Below, piece after piece: positions 1 to 10,034 of a stretch of 64,000 nt of DNA (position 1 is the stretch's first letter; the number at the start of each line of letters is the position of its first letter). The translations under genes were made by a program, and so were the position numbers. Source of the stretch: Candidatus Dichloromethanomonas elyunquensis (GTDB taxonomy: Bacteria > Bacillota > Desulfitobacteriia > Desulfitobacteriales > Syntrophobotulaceae); NCBI GenBank assembly GCA_001515265.1, contig LNDB01000005.1, forward strand, positions 62,001 through 126,000, read 5' to 3'. The notes below the pieces were generated by a model. It did no database searches. It was not told the DNA's origin and worked only from the letters and a program-made list of their open reading frames with translations.

Positions 1-7
1 TCCCCAG

Positions 8-931
8 TCAGGCTTCCCCATGATGGCCGATAGGACATAAATCCGTGGTCATTAAGCTCCCAACCGTATTATCCGGGTATTCCATCAATTCCCGCACTTC
101 AACAGATGTTTCTTTTTCCATTTGATTTAACAGTTTCTCCGCATCTTCCTCTTCCATTTCCTCCAAAATGTCGGCAACCTCATCTGCAGGCATTTTTTCA
201 AGCACATCTGCAGCCTTCTCCACAGTCAGGCTCCCTAAGAGGTTTAATTGCACATCGGTTTCTAATTCCTCAAGAACATCGGCCGCTCTTTCCTCGTCTA
301 ATGAATTAAAAATTGCCACTTGCGTATTTCTGTCATAATCTTCAATAATATCGGCGAGGTCAGACGGATGAAGCCTCAAGAGTTTTGTATATTCTTTAGA
401 AAGCTTTATTCCGGCATGGGAATAATCAATCGAAGCTACTTCATCCCACAAGATCAGTTGACTGGGTATTCGAAGTCCCAAAGGCTTCAGCATCTTTTTA
501 ATGGGCTTGGCGATCCCAATGCGTCTTAAAAGTCCCTCAACACCTACATCAACTGCAATCGTATAGGTTCCGTTTATAAATACGGCCAACCGCAGATCAT
601 TAACCCGGACGACCTTTCTGCCGTTCATGTCTACGATTTGTTTATCCAGGACATGCTTCCCAAGGAACATACTATTCTCCTTGGGGATTTCCAAGTCTTT
701 TAACAGGTCGCATTTTAAAACATATTGTCCTTGTTGCTTATAAATAGAAATCGAAGAATAGTCGATGATTTTCACTTCTCCACTAATTTTGATGCGGGCG
801 GCAATGACTTTGGGCCGAATGTCATTGACGTCTACAATTAAATCCAGAAGCTTTCCAACAGTTTTTTGACTATCTGATATAACTTTAATTCCGAGTATAC
901 GGCTCAGATAAAAAGTTGATACTGCAAACAC
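8..931 (-). pseudogene. mgtE: Magnesium transporter MgtE, 5' part, probably frameshifted
   Basis: Residues 1-75 form a PRC-barrel-like domain, about 180-280 the acidic alpha-helical MgtE N domain (repeated ADVLEEL/ADILEEM units), and the frame then enters the CBS region at GSLMTTD. In the family this cytosolic part senses Mg2+ and gates a C-terminal membrane channel. Start is GTG behind a GGAGGG ribosome-binding site. The frame stops at position 8, right after MTTD, where the CBS domain should continue. Shifting frame at the AAA run at 39-41 (one missing T in the coding strand) gives FMSYRP, which fits the expected CBS continuation and stays open to the window edge. I infer either a frameshifted gene or a sequencing error. 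The gene lies behind an M-box, which supports a Mg2+ role. The channel domain is outside the window. Confidence 0.75.
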
Positions 932-934
932 AAA

Positions 935-959
935 AATCCCTCCATTCTTAGACGGAGGG
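935..959 (-). promoter_or_regulatory. Hairpin covering the mgtE ribosome-binding site
   Basis: On the minus strand CCCTCC pairs with GGAGGG across a short loop, followed by ATTTTTG and the GTG start. The right arm is the mgtE Shine-Dalgarno sequence, so the hairpin could hide it or act as a weak terminator. Function is inferred from position only. Confidence 0.35.
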
Positions 960-1011
960 GGTATTTTATATATTAAATTTAACTTTCTTTAAGGTTTTAA
1001 GAAAATTCAAA

Positions 1012-1068
1012 TTATCCCTCCGTGCCATATTCACTGTACATGCGTTTACCGCTAGGGTCTGCGTCCAT
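1012..1068 (-). CDS. Possible 18-residue leader peptide in the mgtE 5' UTR
   Basis: ATG behind a perfect AGGAGG 10 nt upstream encodes MDADPSGKRMYSEYGTEG and a TAA stop. It lies after the M-box terminator and 80 nt before mgtE. The acidic and proline-containing start (D-A-D-P) recalls E. coli MgtL, whose Asp/Glu/Pro-rich start destabilises ribosomes when Mg2+ is low and so controls mgtA. No homology is claimed. The strong ribosome-binding site is the main reason to list it; it could still be chance. Confidence 0.4.
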   Translation of the reverse strand: MDADPSGKRMYSEYGTEG

Positions 1069-1151
1069 TATAATATGACCTCCTCTGTTACAGATTATTA
1101 ACATCATTTCGAACTGTTACCGATTCGGCTGCTGCCGATAGCTAATTAATT

Positions 1152-1187
1152 AAAAAAACCTTCGCCAAAACTTGAACATGGCGGAGG
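1152..1187 (-). terminator. Rho-independent terminator of the M-box leader
   Basis: Stem CCTCCGCCA / TGGCGAAGG (8 of 9 pairs), loop containing GTTCAAG, then seven T on the minus strand. GTTCAAG in the loop is complementary to CTTGAAC at the 3' end of the M-box aptamer, so terminator and antiterminator can exclude each other. Confidence 0.8.
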
Positions 1188-1194
1188 CAGAGTA

Positions 1195-1350
1195 ATCCTA
1201 TGCATTTTCCGTTCAAGCTTTAGCTCTGCAAGGCGGTGAAATTGCGTTAGGTTATGCCTTGATTCGACATATCCTGTTGACCTTCTCGAATTGTCTCCAA
1301 CTCTCCGCGGCAGCAATCCATATCCTTGTGGTAGCCTCACCTATCGGTAA
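1195..1350 (-). promoter_or_regulatory. M-box (ykoK) magnesium riboswitch
   Basis: On the minus strand the conserved M-box pieces appear in order: ATAGGTGAGGCT, GGATTGCTGCCG, AGGTCAACAGGATATGTCGA, and GCAGAGCTAAAGCTTGAAC. This class binds several Mg2+ ions and, when bound, favours a terminator that lowers Mg2+ transporter expression. A terminator follows directly and mgtE lies downstream, as expected. I recognised it by sequence; no covariance model was run. Confidence 0.88.
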
Positions 1351-1468
1351 TATTCAATTTTTTCAACATTATAAGTCTTTTACTTGCCGTTTTCAAGCGT
1401 AATATAACAATTTCCTTCGGCATAGCATTATATCATGCAAATAACTATTGGAATCGTTTCGTTTATCC

Positions 1469-1921
1469 CTAACCATTTAGAAAAGAGGTCTTCCGTTCCC
1501 TAAAATCGTTAAACGCCTGCAGACTTGACGGATTGCTTTTCATGAATTCTACCAGGGTTTTGATCGCAGCGGTCGTTGCGGTCGACAGATAATGTTCCAT
1601 GGTCTCAGCCTCTGCCGCAAAGTTGCACTTGCTGCATATCAAGGCAAGAAACTCCTGCAGCAATTGATTTCTGTTTACCAAATATAAACCATATTCTTTT
1701 CCTTTATCCGTAAGCTGAATCTCTCCGTATCGTTCGTACGCGATATAATTTTGGTCTCTCAACTTGTAAAGCGCCTTTGTTACAGACGGCAAAGCTACTT
1801 TCAGTCTGTTGCTGATATCCGTTACCCGAACGGTATCAAGAGATAAAGAAAAACGGTATATCTCCTCTAAGTAGTCTTCTAAGCTTGGTGAAAGCATATC
1901 ATCCCACTTCCCTTGCTCCAC
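1469..1921 (-). CDS. DtxR/MntR-family metal-dependent transcriptional regulator
   Basis: A 150-residue protein with an N-terminal winged helix (SPSLEDYLEEIYRFSL, then VTDISNRLKVALPSVTKALYKL at about 30-55) and a C-terminal helical dimerisation half. This layout is that of the short MntR/IdeR class without an SH3 domain. Family members bind DNA when loaded with Mn2+ or Fe2+ and repress metal uptake. The usual HxxxE/C ligand pattern is partly altered here (CSKCNFAAEAETMEHYL), so metal choice cannot be read. It sits alone between mgtE and kdpE on the same strand. Start ATG is preceded by AAAGGTGGA-like sequence. Confidence 0.75.
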   Translation of the reverse strand: MEQGKWDDMLSPSLEDYLEEIYRFSLSLDTVRVTDISNRLKVALPSVTKALYKLRDQNYIAYERYGEIQLTDKGKEYGLYLVNRNQLLQEFLALICSKCNFAAEAETMEHYLSTATTAAIKTLVEFMKSNPSSLQAFNDFRERKTSFLNG

Positions 1922-2036
1922 CTTTAATTATTAGGACCTTTTACCTTACGTTTGGCCAATACAATAATAAAATTTGTTACAGTATATGTGTGCTGATTTT
2001 ATCATATCAGTCTTTCCTGATACTTTAATTTATTGA

Positions 2037-2735
2037 TTACAATAAGCGGTATCCAACGCCCGGTTCCGTAATGATATGGCAAGGACGGGATGGATCGCGT
2101 TCCAATTTCCGGCGAATCTGCCCCATATAGACTCTTAGGTACTGAATATTATTTTCAAAAACTTGCCCCCACACTGCCTTAAGCAAATATCTATGTGTAA
2201 GTACTTTTCCGGCATTCATAGCAAGGTGTTTCACTAATTCATATTCAGTCGGAGTCAATTTAACCTCAGTATCTTCTAATTTTACTTGTCGATGAGCCAG
2301 ATCGATTGATAAATCGCCAAATTTTAAGATTATTTCTTCCCCTGCTCCGTATGAATGACGTAATGCGGCTCGAATTCGAGCCAACAATTCGCCTAACCCA
2401 AAGGGCTTTGTGACATAATCGTCCGCACCCGAATCCAAAGCGGAAATTTTTGCTGCCTCTTGTTCCTTAGCCGATAATACTATAATCGGCACCTTCGACC
2501 AATCCCGGACAAGCCGTAAAACTTCCAGACCGTCAAGGTCGGGCAACCCCAGATCTAAAATGATCAGTTCAGGACCAAATATAACTGCCTCATCCAAAGC
2601 CTCTTTACCAGTCCCTACATCTTTAACTTCATATCCGTGGCTAGTCAAACTAACCCGTAAAAATCGGCGGATTTGCGACTCATCATCGACAATTAATACT
2701 CGAGGTCCGTTGGTCTCCATTTTGCTCACCTTCAA
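2037..2735 (-). CDS. kdpE: KdpE, response regulator of the Kdp potassium system
   Basis: 232 residues in OmpR/PhoB layout: receiver domain (phosphoacceptor Asp in LIILDLGLPDLDG, switch Thr/Ser and KPF lysine further on) and a C-terminal winged helix ending in GVGYRLL. KdpE is phosphorylated by KdpD and activates kdpFABC under low K+ or osmotic stress. The gene is last in a kdpFABCDE series, 51 bp after kdpD. Confidence 0.93.
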   Translation of the reverse strand: MKVSKMETNGPRVLIVDDESQIRRFLRVSLTSHGYEVKDVGTGKEALDEAVIFGPELIILDLGLPDLDGLEVLRLVRDWSKVPIIVLSAKEQEAAKISALDSGADDYVTKPFGLGELLARIRAALRHSYGAGEEIILKFGDLSIDLAHRQVKLEDTEVKLTPTEYELVKHLAMNAGKVLTHRYLLKAVWGQVFENNIQYLRVYMGQIRRKLERDPSRPCHIITEPGVGYRLL

Positions 2736-2786
2736 TTAAATTGATCTCCAACCGATTTAAAAATCTTATAGTTAATTTCTATTATC

Positions 2787-5528
2787 TTACATTTTAAATG
2801 GCTGCACTTCAAGAGTGGATGCAATCTCAGCACCTTTATTCTTTAAAGGTAACGTAAAAGTGATTGTTACTCCCTCCAAATTATTATTTTCTGCCCAAAT
2901 CCGGCCTCCATGCACCTCTATGATACCTTTGCAAATTGCCAGTCCGAGTCCCGTCCCACTAACTTGCAGCGGGGAACTAAGACGATAAAACTTGTCAAAT
3001 ACTTTACTCAGATCCGCCTCCGGAATTCCCGCACCCCGGTTTGCAACACTGATCTCCAACCGATGATCTTTCTCTTGAGCCCAAACAGTGATTTGACTGC
3101 CCGGTTCCGAATACTTTTGGGCATTATCCAATAGGTTGATTAAAACTTGTTCAATTAATATATAATCAGCTTGAACCAAAGGTAAATTTTCAGGTATTTT
3201 TATTTCTAACGGATGATCAGCTAGAAATGCTCCAAGTCTACTCACTGCTACACCAATGACATCCTGAATATCACACCAATCTTCATTTAATTTCAGCATC
3301 CCGCTTTCCAACCGGGCCATATCTAAAAGATTATTGACAAAACGGTTCATCCGCTCTGCTCCTTGAAGAATAGTTTGAAGTAAATCCTTGCGGGTTTCAG
3401 GCGTATAAACTGAATTTTGATCTTCCAACAAACCCGTAGCAGCCCCAATAATGGAGGCTAAAGGTGTCCGCAGGTCATGGGAAAGCGAGTTAAATAATGC
3501 GGTGCGAAGCCTTTCAGACTCAGCCAAAGCGTGGCTTTTTCTTGCTTCCTCAGCAAGTTTCACTCTGTTGATTGCCATAGCCGCTAAACCCGCATAAGCT
3601 TCTAATAACCAAATTCCTTCACCCTTTATATCTTCGTCGTTCTTATGAAGACGAATACCTAAGACCCCCTGTGTACCCTGTTCGATACTGAGGGGTAAAT
3701 AAAGTCCGGCGGCTGCCCCCAATGTTTCCGTACCCCGTCCGGCCTTTTTCCCGTGCTCAAATACCCAAGTTGCAACTGCCTGTTCGCTGTCGGTTAAAAA
3801 ATAATCTGGACTGGAACTCTTCATCAATATTAGTTTACCGCCGTTATCCGGAAGAAGCATTACAACTTGCCCTTCCAGAGTATCGGCTACTTTACGGGTT
3901 ATACTCTCCAATACGTTTTCCAATTTATCCACAGCCGCAATGTCCTTGCTAAGGGAATATAGCGTAGCAACCCTGATCTCCCGCTGCCGTGAATAACTGA
4001 CCTGATTTTTTAATCTCGCAGAAAGGGTCCCTGTTACAATACCGGTTAAGATAAAAATGACAAAACTAATCCCATAATGGATATCGCCGACTGTAAAGCT
4101 GAAAATCGGAGGGACAAAAAAGTAATCAAAAGTAATAATTCCCATAACTGCAGAGATAATTGCAGGCTTTCTTCCCCAGCGGGCAGCACTTACAAGCACT
4201 GGCAAAAGATAAAGCATAGAAATATTAATTGTTCCAAGAAAATACGTGAACGGCATGATGAGCAAAGTGAGCACTACCATCATGAAAATAGACCACAAAT
4301 ACGGTTTAAGAGAAATGTCCCCCCATGAAGAAGGTTTCACCGGCCGGTCTTTGATGAGTTTTCCACCAGCCTCCGAGTTACCGCCTTCCTTGTTTCCCGA
4401 AATCACATGGACACTTATACCGTGACTGTTTCGAATGACTTTATCAACGATCGATCCGTGCAGCCATTCGTGCAATGGGTTTCGTTCAGGCTTCCCAATA
4501 ATTATTTGAGAAATGTTACGTTTTCTCGCTAATTTCAGAATTTCTTCCGCTACATCTTTGCCATAAAGTGAAATAATTTCAGCACCTAACTTTTCAGCAA
4601 GCTGCAGATTGCCGGCCATAGCTTCTTTCTCTGCTTCACCCTTTGGCAAGTGGCTCATAGTTTCTACATGAGCTGTTATGAATTCTGCATTAAGACGTGT
4701 AGCCATCCTTTTGGCAGCCCGGATCAGTTTAGCCGAAAAAGGGCTTGCTCCGATACATACCAAAACCTTTTCCCCTGTTGGCCAAGGACCTATAATACCG
4801 TGTACCCGCATATAGGATTCCAACTGTTGATCGACTCTCTGTGCTGCAAACCGCATGGAGATCTCACGCAGAGCATTGATATTTCCCGGCCTAAAAAATT
4901 TTTTTAATGCTTCTTGGGCCTGTCCTTGGACATAAACCTTGCCGTCCTTAAGACGTTGAATCAACTCTTCCGGGGGAATATCCACAAGCTGAATTTGCGA
5001 AGCCATTTCCAGAATTCGATCCGGAACCGTCTCCCTCACTTGAATCTCGGTAATCTGGGCTACGATATCGTTATAACTTTCCACGTGTTGAATATTTAAA
5101 GTCGTATAGACGTTTATCCCTGCTGCTAACAGTTCTTCAATATCCTGATAGCGTTTGGCATGGCGGGAACCCGGAATATTGGTGTGAGCAAGCTCATCGA
5201 CCAGGACGATTTGCGGATTTCGGGTCAGAATTGCATCTAAATCCATCTCTTGAAAGAATTTTCCTCTGTATTCCTGGATGCGCATAGGAACAAATGGAAG
5301 CCCTTGCAGCATCGCTTCCGTGTCCTTCCGCTTATGTGTCTCCACAATACCGACAACAACGTCCAGGCCCTCTGCTAATCTCTCTTTGGCAGTTTCCAGC
5401 ATGGCATAAGTCTTTCCGACTCCTGCCATCGCACCCAGGAAAACTGTCAGTTTCCCATACCCCTCTTTTTGCAAGCTGGCTAATAATTCATCCGGGTCTA
5501 CCCGTTTTTCTCCAACCATTTGTTTCAC
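2787..5528 (-). CDS. kdpD: KdpD, osmosensitive K+ sensor histidine kinase
   Basis: 913 residues, full family length. In order: KdpD N domain with Walker A (GAMAGVGKTYAML, about 32-44) and DELAHTN; a universal-stress-like domain at about 250-370; four membrane helices at about 395-500; a GAF-like domain; the H-box SHDLRTPLASIIG; and the ATPase motifs NLLDNAQKYS, GAGIPEADL and GTGLGLAICKG. In some Firmicutes the USP/N region of KdpD binds c-di-AMP, which is relevant because cdaA is in this window. Regulation by c-di-AMP here is inference. It is followed by kdpE and preceded by kdpC. Confidence 0.95.
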   Translation of the reverse strand: MKQMVGEKRVDPDELLASLQKEGYGKLTVFLGAMAGVGKTYAMLETAKERLAEGLDVVVGIVETHKRKDTEAMLQGLPFVPMRIQEYRGKFFQEMDLDAILTRNPQIVLVDELAHTNIPGSRHAKRYQDIEELLAAGINVYTTLNIQHVESYNDIVAQITEIQVRETVPDRILEMASQIQLVDIPPEELIQRLKDGKVYVQGQAQEALKKFFRPGNINALREISMRFAAQRVDQQLESYMRVHGIIGPWPTGEKVLVCIGASPFSAKLIRAAKRMATRLNAEFITAHVETMSHLPKGEAEKEAMAGNLQLAEKLGAEIISLYGKDVAEEILKLARKRNISQIIIGKPERNPLHEWLHGSIVDKVIRNSHGISVHVISGNKEGGNSEAGGKLIKDRPVKPSSWGDISLKPYLWSIFMMVVLTLLIMPFTYFLGTINISMLYLLPVLVSAARWGRKPAIISAVMGIITFDYFFVPPIFSFTVGDIHYGISFVIFILTGIVTGTLSARLKNQVSYSRQREIRVATLYSLSKDIAAVDKLENVLESITRKVADTLEGQVVMLLPDNGGKLILMKSSSPDYFLTDSEQAVATWVFEHGKKAGRGTETLGAAAGLYLPLSIEQGTQGVLGIRLHKNDEDIKGEGIWLLEAYAGLAAMAINRVKLAEEARKSHALAESERLRTALFNSLSHDLRTPLASIIGAATGLLEDQNSVYTPETRKDLLQTILQGAERMNRFVNNLLDMARLESGMLKLNEDWCDIQDVIGVAVSRLGAFLADHPLEIKIPENLPLVQADYILIEQVLINLLDNAQKYSEPGSQITVWAQEKDHRLEISVANRGAGIPEADLSKVFDKFYRLSSPLQVSGTGLGLAICKGIIEVHGGRIWAENNNLEGVTITFTLPLKNKGAEIASTLEVQPFKM

Positions 5529-5599
5529 CGACTTTATTTAACAATTTACCTTAAAAAGGATTCAATCTCTCAAAACCCATATTATCATGAAAGTTATTT

Positions 5600-6178
5600 C
5601 TACTGCGTATCAAGGGCCAGGTTTAATTGTAAAACATTGACCCGGGGTTCACCCAGGAAACCAAATTGCCGGCCTTTAGTACATTGGTCAAGCAATACCT
5701 GTACTTTTTGCACACTCATATTTCTGGCCTTGGCCACCCTGGTTACCTGAATCTGTGCGGCAGCAGGAGTAATGTATGGTTCAAGACCGCTGGCCGAAGC
5801 TGTAATTAAGTCTGACGGAACAGGGGCATCGGGTGACAATCCATTTTCCTTTCTTACCTCATCTGCCCTCTGGGCGGCTGTATCCAAAAAGGACCTATTC
5901 GTTGGCCCTGAGTTGGACCCGCCGGAACTCGCAGCATCATAACCATCTTTTCCGGCGGTAGAAGGCCGGCCATGGAAATAACGGGGATCACTGAAATTCT
6001 GGCCAATGAGTTCCGAACCTACCGCCTGACCGTTTTGAACAATCAGGGAACCGTTGGCCTGATGCGGGAAAATTACCTGGGCTAATCCTGTCACGGCTAA
6101 CGGATAGGCAATGCCTGTAATTATGGTCATCACAAGTAATAACATAAAAGCCCGGCGCAATATTTTCATCTTGATCAT
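5600..6178 (-). CDS. kdpC: KdpC, potassium-transporting ATPase subunit C
   Basis: 192 residues with one N-terminal membrane helix ([20 protein letters not shown]), the KdpC signature [11 protein letters not shown], and [13 protein letters not shown]. KdpC stabilises the KdpFABC complex and raises ATP affinity of KdpB. The gene follows kdpB by 21 bp. Confidence 0.94.
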   Translation of the reverse strand: MIKMKILRRAFMLLLVMTIITGIAYPLAVTGLAQVIFPHQANGSLIVQNGQAVGSELIGQNFSDPRYFHGRPSTAGKDGYDAASSGGSNSGPTNRSFLDTAAQRADEVRKENGLSPDAPVPSDLITASASGLEPYITPAAAQIQVTRVAKARNMSVQKVQVLLDQCTKGRQFGFLGEPRVNVLQLNLALDTQ

Positions 6179-6199
6179 TTCACCTCTTCTATTTTCACC

Positions 6200-8227
6200 T
6201 CAGTTGAGTCCCAAGGCAACGAGCAGCATATCGATCAGCTTGATCCCGATAAAAGGAGCGATTAACCCGCCTAAACCGTAGATTAGCAAGTTGCGGCGTA
6301 AAATCGCATTAGCCCCCAATGGACGGTACGCTATCCCGCGCAAAGCCAGCGGAACCAGCGCAATGATAATCAAGGCATTAAAGATAACCGCGGAAAGTAT
6401 AGCGCTTTGCGGTGTGGCCAAATGCATAATATTAAGAACCCGTAATTCAGGATAAGTGACAATAAAAAGAGCGGGGATGATTGCGAAGTATTTGGCAATA
6501 TCATTGGCAATACTGAATGTTGTCAGCGCCCCCCTGGTCATCAGCAACTGCTTTCCGATCTCTACAATCTCAATTAACTTGGTCGGGTTGCTGTCCAGAT
6601 CGACCATATTCCCCGCCTCTTTAGCTGCCTGAGTACCGCTGTTCATCGCTACCCCGACATCAGATTGGGCCAAGGCCGGCGCATCATTGGTCCCGTCACC
6701 GGTCATGGCAACCAGACTGCCTTTGCTTTGGTACTCCCGGATTAGGGTTAATTTGTTTTCTGGGGTGGCTTGCGCCAGAAAATCATCTACTCCAGCCTCA
6801 GCAGCAATAGCAGCGGCGGTAAGCGGATTATCTCCGGTGATCATTACGGTCTTAATCCCCATCCGCCGTAGCTGGGCAAACCTTTCGCTGATCCCGCCCT
6901 TAATAACGTCCTTCAGGTAAATTACGCCGAGGGCTTTGGCATCTTCTGCAACAACAAGCGGGGTACCGCCTTTTTTGGCAATTTCCTCAACAACCGATTT
7001 CACTTCCGGGGCCATGGTTTCTCCTTTTTCCGTAAGATATCTCTCGATGGAATCAATGGCTCCTTTGCGGATTTCCCTGCCTCGCAGGTCCACACCGCTC
7101 ATCCGGGTATGGGCGCTGAATGGAATAAAGTTAGCGCCTAAACTATTAATATCGCGTTCGCGCAAATTGTACTTCTCTTTGGCAAGGACGACAATGCTCC
7201 GTCCTTCCGGAGTTTCGTCAGCTAAGGAAGACAGCTGGGCGGCATCGGCCAGCATTTGAGCTGACACACCCGGTGCAGGAACGAATTCTGTGGCCATTCT
7301 GTTTCCCAGCGTGATCGTGCCGGTCTTATCCAGAAGCAACACCCCAACATCTCCGGCGGCTTCCACAGCCCGGCCTGACATCGCTAACACATTTCGCTTT
7401 AAAAGCCGGTCCATTCCCGCAATCCCAATAGCGCTCAGCAGTCCTCCTATGGTCGTCGGAATAAGGCAAACCATTAATGCAGCCAGTACTGGAATAGAAA
7501 CTGTCATACCGGAATAGACGGCATAAGGCTCCAGGGTAACAACCGCCAACAGGAAAATAATGGTTAAACCGATTAAAAGAATGGTCAAAGCAATTTCATT
7601 CGGTGTTTTTTGCCTTTTTGCGCTTTCAACCAAACCAATCATTCTGTCCAGGAAGGTTTCTCCCGGATTGGCGGTGATTTGGACTTTGATCCAGTCAGAT
7701 AGGACCCTGGTACCGCCGGTAACAGAACTGCGGTCACCGCCAGACTCTCTGATTACAGGGGCAGATTCACCTGTAATGGCACTTTCATCAACTGAGGCTA
7801 TGCCCTCGATTACTTCTCCATCCCCGGGGATAAAATCTCCTGTCTCGACAAGCACAACATCCCCTTTCCGCAGTTGGGAAGCAGAAATATTCTCTGTTTT
7901 GTCTCCAATCAGTTTCTTGGCGATCGTTTCACTTCGGGTTTTGCGCAAGGTTTCGGCTTGAGCTTTACCCCGCCCTTCAGCCAATGCCTCTGCAAAATTA
8001 GCGAATAAGACTGTAATCCATAACCATATCGCAATCTGTCCGTCAAACCACACACTGCCGATGTGCCCAAAAATATCTCTTATGGTGAAATATGTGGTGA
8101 TTACGGCAAGAATCTCAACTACCAACATAACCGGGTTCTTCCATAAAATCCTTGGGTCTAATTTAGTAAACGATTCTTTAATCGCTTGCAGGAGAATCGA
8201 TCTATCCAAAGTTGACTGTTTGCCCAT
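6200..8227 (-). CDS. kdpB: KdpB, P-type ATPase catalytic subunit
   Basis: 675 residues. The phosphorylated Asp is in [12 protein letters not shown] (about 300-311); the actuator motif reads [10 protein letters not shown]; hinge motifs [14 protein letters not shown] and [39 protein letters not shown] are intact. KdpB hydrolyses ATP to drive K+ uptake through KdpA. Length and motifs are those of an active enzyme. Confidence 0.96.
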   Translation of the reverse strand: MGKQSTLDRSILLQAIKESFTKLDPRILWKNPVMLVVEILAVITTYFTIRDIFGHIGSVWFDGQIAIWLWITVLFANFAEALAEGRGKAQAETLRKTRSETIAKKLIGDKTENISASQLRKGDVVLVETGDFIPGDGEVIEGIASVDESAITGESAPVIRESGGDRSSVTGGTRVLSDWIKVQITANPGETFLDRMIGLVESAKRQKTPNEIALTILLIGLTIIFLLAVVTLEPYAVYSGMTVSIPVLAALMVCLIPTTIGGLLSAIGIAGMDRLLKRNVLAMSGRAVEAAGDVGVLLLDKTGTITLGNRMATEFVPAPGVSAQMLADAAQLSSLADETPEGRSIVVLAKEKYNLRERDINSLGANFIPFSAHTRMSGVDLRGREIRKGAIDSIERYLTEKGETMAPEVKSVVEEIAKKGGTPLVVAEDAKALGVIYLKDVIKGGISERFAQLRRMGIKTVMITGDNPLTAAAIAAEAGVDDFLAQATPENKLTLIREYQSKGSLVAMTGDGTNDAPALAQSDVGVAMNSGTQAAKEAGNMVDLDSNPTKLIEIVEIGKQLLMTRGALTTFSIANDIAKYFAIIPALFIVTYPELRVLNIMHLATPQSAILSAVIFNALIIIALVPLALRGIAYRPLGANAILRRNLLIYGLGGLIAPFIGIKLIDMLLVALGLN

Positions 8228-8241
8228 AACATATTACTCCC

Positions 8242-9948
8242 TTAAAAAGCTTTTCCTACCCACATCATAAGCTGTTCTACAATCGGCCCCAAGGCCAGGG
8301 CCGGGAAAAAAGTCAGAGCCCCAATGATAACAATGACGCCTGCCAACAGACCGGCAAATAAGCCACCGGTGGTTTGAAAAGTACCGGCACTGACAGGGGT
8401 AACCTTTTTACCGGCCATACTGCCGGCAATAGCCAAAAGCGGTAAAATTACCCCAAAGCGGCCTATAAACATGGCCATGGATAAAGCAATATTATAAAAA
8501 TAAGTGTTGGCACTTAGCCCGGCAAAAGCACTGCCGTTATTGCCTGAAGCTGAAGAAAAGGCATACAGCATTTCACTAAGACCATGAGGTCCGGCATTTG
8601 CCAGGGATGAAGTCCCTGCCGGTATCACTGAAGCTAAAGCGCTGCCTAACAGTATACAAGTTGATGGAATTAACACAGCTGACACTGCCATTTTCATCTC
8701 GAAACCTTCAATTTTTTTTCCCAGGTATTCCGGGGTACGACCCACCATCAAACCAACTATGAATACAGTAAGGATTACAAATGTAAAAATACTGTAAAGA
8801 CCTGCCCCGACTCCGCCAAATACGCATTCACCCAGCATGATTGCCAGTATTGGTATGAGTCCCCCCAACGGTGTCAGACTGTCGTGCATCGTATTCACTG
8901 CTCCGCAGGAGGTTACGGTCGTTATGGTAGCAAATAAGGCTGAATTCACGACCCCAAACCTGACTTCCTTACCTTCCATGGCTGAGGCTCCGGAAATTCC
9001 AATTTTGCTGATAAGCGGGTTCCCCGCTATTTCCGAACTATAGGAAACCCCCGTCATCAAGACAAATAAGATAAGAGCAGCAGCAAATAGTACCCATCCT
9101 TGTTTCGTATCCTTGACCATATGGCCGAAAGTGAATGTCAAACCAACCGGAATAACCAAGATAAACAGCATCTCCAGCAAGTTGCTGAATGGAGTAGGGT
9201 TCTCAAAGGGATGGGCAGAATTGGCATTAAAGAAACCACCACCGTTGGTCCCGAGTTCCTTGATTGCTTCTTGTGAGGCCACTGGGCCCATAGCCAGAGT
9301 CTGACTTCCCCCCTGAAAAGTATTCACTGTAAGATAGGGTGACAGGTTCTGGATTACTCCCTGGGATACAAGGAGTAAAGCTCCTACTATCGAGAGGGGT
9401 AATAATATCTTTAAGGTTGATCTCGTAAGGTCTACCCAGAAGTTGCCGATTGTTTTGACCTGCTTGCGGGTAAAACCCCTAATCATGGCAACTGCTACGG
9501 CAATACCGGTGGCAGCGGATACAAAGTTATGCACTGTCAAACCTGCCATTTGGGTAAAATAACTCATGGTCGATTCCCCTGAATAGGCTTGCCAGTTGGT
9601 GTTTGTAGCAAAACTGACCGCTGTATTCAAAGCCAGATCCCAGCGCATCGCACTAAACCCCTGAGGGTTAAACGGCAATAATCCTTGAATCATCTGCAGG
9701 ATAAAAAGCGTTACAATACCAAGGATGTTAAAAGCCATCAAAGAAACAGCATATTCACGCCAGTTCATTTCTTTATCGCTATCAATCCCGCAGACACGGT
9801 AAACTAACTTCTCCAGTGGTCCGAGCACTGTGTCCACAAAAGTTTTTTCTCCCTGCAGCACTTTGGCCATATATCGGCCAAGGGGTAATGCCAGCAGGAC
9901 TAGTATGATCAGATAAAATCCTAATTGTAAAAAATCATTTCCAGTCAT
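8242..9948 (-). CDS. kdpA: KdpA, potassium-binding and translocating subunit
   Basis: 568 residues, about ten membrane helices and four degenerate filter loops, including KELGTNGGGFFN and TSCGAVNTMHDSLTPLGG. An upstream in-frame start exists, but the ATG at 9948 has an AGCGGAGGAATT ribosome-binding site and overlaps the kdpF stop by one base, so I chose it. First large gene of the Kdp pump. Confidence 0.95.
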   Translation of the reverse strand: MTGNDFLQLGFYLIILVLLALPLGRYMAKVLQGEKTFVDTVLGPLEKLVYRVCGIDSDKEMNWREYAVSLMAFNILGIVTLFILQMIQGLLPFNPQGFSAMRWDLALNTAVSFATNTNWQAYSGESTMSYFTQMAGLTVHNFVSAATGIAVAVAMIRGFTRKQVKTIGNFWVDLTRSTLKILLPLSIVGALLLVSQGVIQNLSPYLTVNTFQGGSQTLAMGPVASQEAIKELGTNGGGFFNANSAHPFENPTPFSNLLEMLFILVIPVGLTFTFGHMVKDTKQGWVLFAAALILFVLMTGVSYSSEIAGNPLISKIGISGASAMEGKEVRFGVVNSALFATITTVTSCGAVNTMHDSLTPLGGLIPILAIMLGECVFGGVGAGLYSIFTFVILTVFIVGLMVGRTPEYLGKKIEGFEMKMAVSAVLIPSTCILLGSALASVIPAGTSSLANAGPHGLSEMLYAFSSASGNNGSAFAGLSANTYFYNIALSMAMFIGRFGVILPLLAIAGSMAGKKVTPVSAGTFQTTGGLFAGLLAGVIVIIGALTFFPALALGPIVEQLMMWVGKAF

Positions 9949-10034
9949 TATAATTCCTCCGCTTTTAGTAGCGTATAAATAAGATAGAATAAAAGACCAA
10001 AGGCCACGATACCCCCCATAATCATGTCTGACAT
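9948..10034 (-). CDS. kdpF: KdpF, small subunit of the Kdp ATPase
   Basis: A 28-codon ORF starting MSDMIMGGIVAFGLLFYLIY, with one hydrophobic helix and an acidic KAEEL end. Size, single helix and position directly before kdpA (TAATG overlap) are those of KdpF, which stabilises the pump in the membrane. GGGAGGAAC precedes the ATG. Below the usual ORF length cut-off. Confidence 0.85.
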   Translation of the reverse strand: MSDMIMGGIVAFGLLFYLIYTLLKAEEL

